The notes beneath the pieces were generated by a model. It ran no database searches and was not told the DNA's origin. It saw only the letters and a list, made by a program, of their open reading frames with translations. A DNA stretch of 7,937 bases from Calditrichota bacterium (GTDB lineage: Bacteria > Zhuqueibacterota > Zhuqueibacteria > Zhuqueibacterales > Geothermadaptataceae), in NCBI GenBank assembly GCA_008501545.1, contig QQUM01000412.1, positions 5,434-13,370 of the forward strand, in the 5' to 3' direction. This document shows positions 7,364 through 7,937 of this stretch, in pieces (the stretch's first letter is position 1; each line of letters starts with the position of its first letter). Position numbers and translations under genes: made by a program.

Positions 7364-7444
7364 GGCTTTTATCCTGTTCTCGTTATTCACCAATTCGCAG
7401 AAATTTTTTCCTACGAATGAGATTTATAATTTTAGAGTCTGTAA

Positions 7445-7459
7445 CAGCGACAGCCGCTG
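7445..7459. repeat. Short dyad in the acyltransferase/antiporter intergenic region
   Basis: CAGCG (7445-7449) and CGCTG (7455-7459) pair around a five-base spacer, with a further AAC/GTT match if one base is bulged. It lies between two divergent genes and could be an operator, but five bases per arm is close to chance. Confidence 0.2.
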
Positions 7460-7509
7460 GTTAGTAAAATTAGTGATTGCCATGCAGAATCACAACTGAA
7501 AAGCTCTTT

Positions 7510-7515
7510 TATAAT
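7510..7515 (+). promoter_or_regulatory. Candidate -10 box for the antiporter gene
   Basis: TATAAT is a perfect -10 hexamer about 50 bases before the GTG start at 7565. No -35 match is seen at normal spacing; TTGCCA at 7477-7482 is 27 bp away, too far. A start site near 7521 would give a leader of about 44 bases. Confidence 0.4.
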
Positions 7516-7564
7516 TTCTTTACAGGTCATACATTGCGCGAAAAGAAATATTAATGAGTCACCC

Positions 7565-7937
7565 GTGAAAAATCCTGAAAAAACCAAAGAAATCACCTTT
7601 TTTCGTGCCGTGTTGCCCATCCTGTTTTTGCTCTTCCTTTTGGTCTATGGCTTAATCATTCGACCGCTGGCATTTGCACAGCCAGCCTTTCCCTTGGAAG
7701 TCATATTCATTCTCTCTGCCGCTTTTGCCATCACCGAACTCTTCTGGCTGGGCCACAAATGGGAGGCCATTCAAAATTCCATCGTGCAAAAGCTGGCAAA
7801 AGCCATTCCCGCCTTTTTCATTCTTTTTACCATCGGCCTTATCATTTCAAGTTGGATGGTTTGCGGCACGATTCCGATGCTGGTTTATTACGGCATTAAA
7901 ATCATCAATCCCACATTTCTTTATGTTCTCGCTTTTA
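7565..7937 (+). CDS. nhaC: NhaC-type Na+/H+ antiporter, N-terminal part (cut by window end)
   Basis: The first 124 residues of an inner-membrane sodium/proton antiporter are present; the frame stays open to the window edge. Hydrophobic segments lie at about 14-35, 43-62 and 82-100. The 'SSWMVCGTIPMLVYYGIKI' stretch (about 95-113) matches the G(T/S)WM..GTIP..IYYGLK signature that I associate with the NhaC family. The 'LGHKWEAIQNSIVQ' loop also fits. Such proteins expel Na+ in exchange for protons and support sodium and pH tolerance. The GTG at 7565 is the first usable start in this frame; the Shine-Dalgarno is weak (GAG, 6 bases upstream). A four-codon frame ATG...TGA at 7554-7568 overlaps this start. 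Full length is probably more than 450 residues, so most of the gene is missing here. Confidence 0.85.
   Translation, partial: MKNPEKTKEITFFRAVLPILFLLFLLVYGLIIRPLAFAQPAFPLEVIFILSAAFAITELFWLGHKWEAIQNSIVQKLAKAIPAFFILFTIGLIISSWMVCGTIPMLVYYGIKIINPTFLYVLAF

Noticed and set aside
7363..7393. TTG at 7393 as start of the acyltransferase, adding 10 residues
   Set aside because: The ATG at 7363 has AGGA at 8-base spacing, while the TTG has only a distant AGGA about 15 bases away. The extension adds a polar stretch before the membrane anchor. Not excluded.

Overview
The window looks like a chromosomal stretch from a Gram-negative bacterium of the FCB group, most likely Calditrichota, KSB1, Ignavibacteria or a related lineage. 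The main clue is the C-terminus of the giant secreted protein. It carries the 'QNYPNPF ... ILGQ.V..L.D ... G.H...W.G ... G.YFY.L' sorting-tail pattern (Por_Secre_tail / FlgD-Ig-like) that is abundant in those phyla. Intermediate GC, recognisable Shine-Dalgarno sites and Rho-independent terminators fit this. The exact phylum is inference.

Layout: (1) Positions 1-543 hold no credible gene but are rich in inverted repeats: a large palindrome at 19-84, a 13-bp-arm inverted repeat at 176-232, overlapping small stems at 317-348, and a perfect 10-bp hairpin at 469-492 just ahead of the first gene. (2) Positions 544-4386 (+) encode a 1280-residue secreted modular protein. It has a signal peptide, three copies of a ~190-residue concanavalin/LamG-like module, three fibronectin type III-like modules, a GDSL/SGNH esterase domain resembling carbohydrate esterase family 3, and a C-terminal sorting tail. 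A strong terminator follows at 4414-4460. (3) Positions 4650-6431 (+) encode an orphan hybrid histidine kinase with six predicted membrane segments, HisKA, HATPase and a C-terminal receiver. A palindrome and a possible -10 box lie upstream. (4) Positions 6443-7363 (-) encode a YihG-type lysophospholipid acyltransferase that converges on the kinase with an 11-bp gap. (5) Positions 7565-7937 (+) hold the start of an NhaC-type Na+/H+ antiporter, divergent from the acyltransferase and cut by the window edge.

Nothing indicates that these genes form one operon. The first gene is closed by its own terminator, the kinase stands alone, and the last two genes diverge. Likely roles are extracellular polysaccharide binding and deacetylation, environmental sensing, membrane phospholipid synthesis and sodium/pH homeostasis. 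I see no mobile element gene, CRISPR array, tRNA, rRNA or defence system. No clear undescribed system is present. The points most worth a second look are the architecture of the secreted esterase, the inverted repeats in the left 543 bp, and the palindrome in front of the hybrid kinase.
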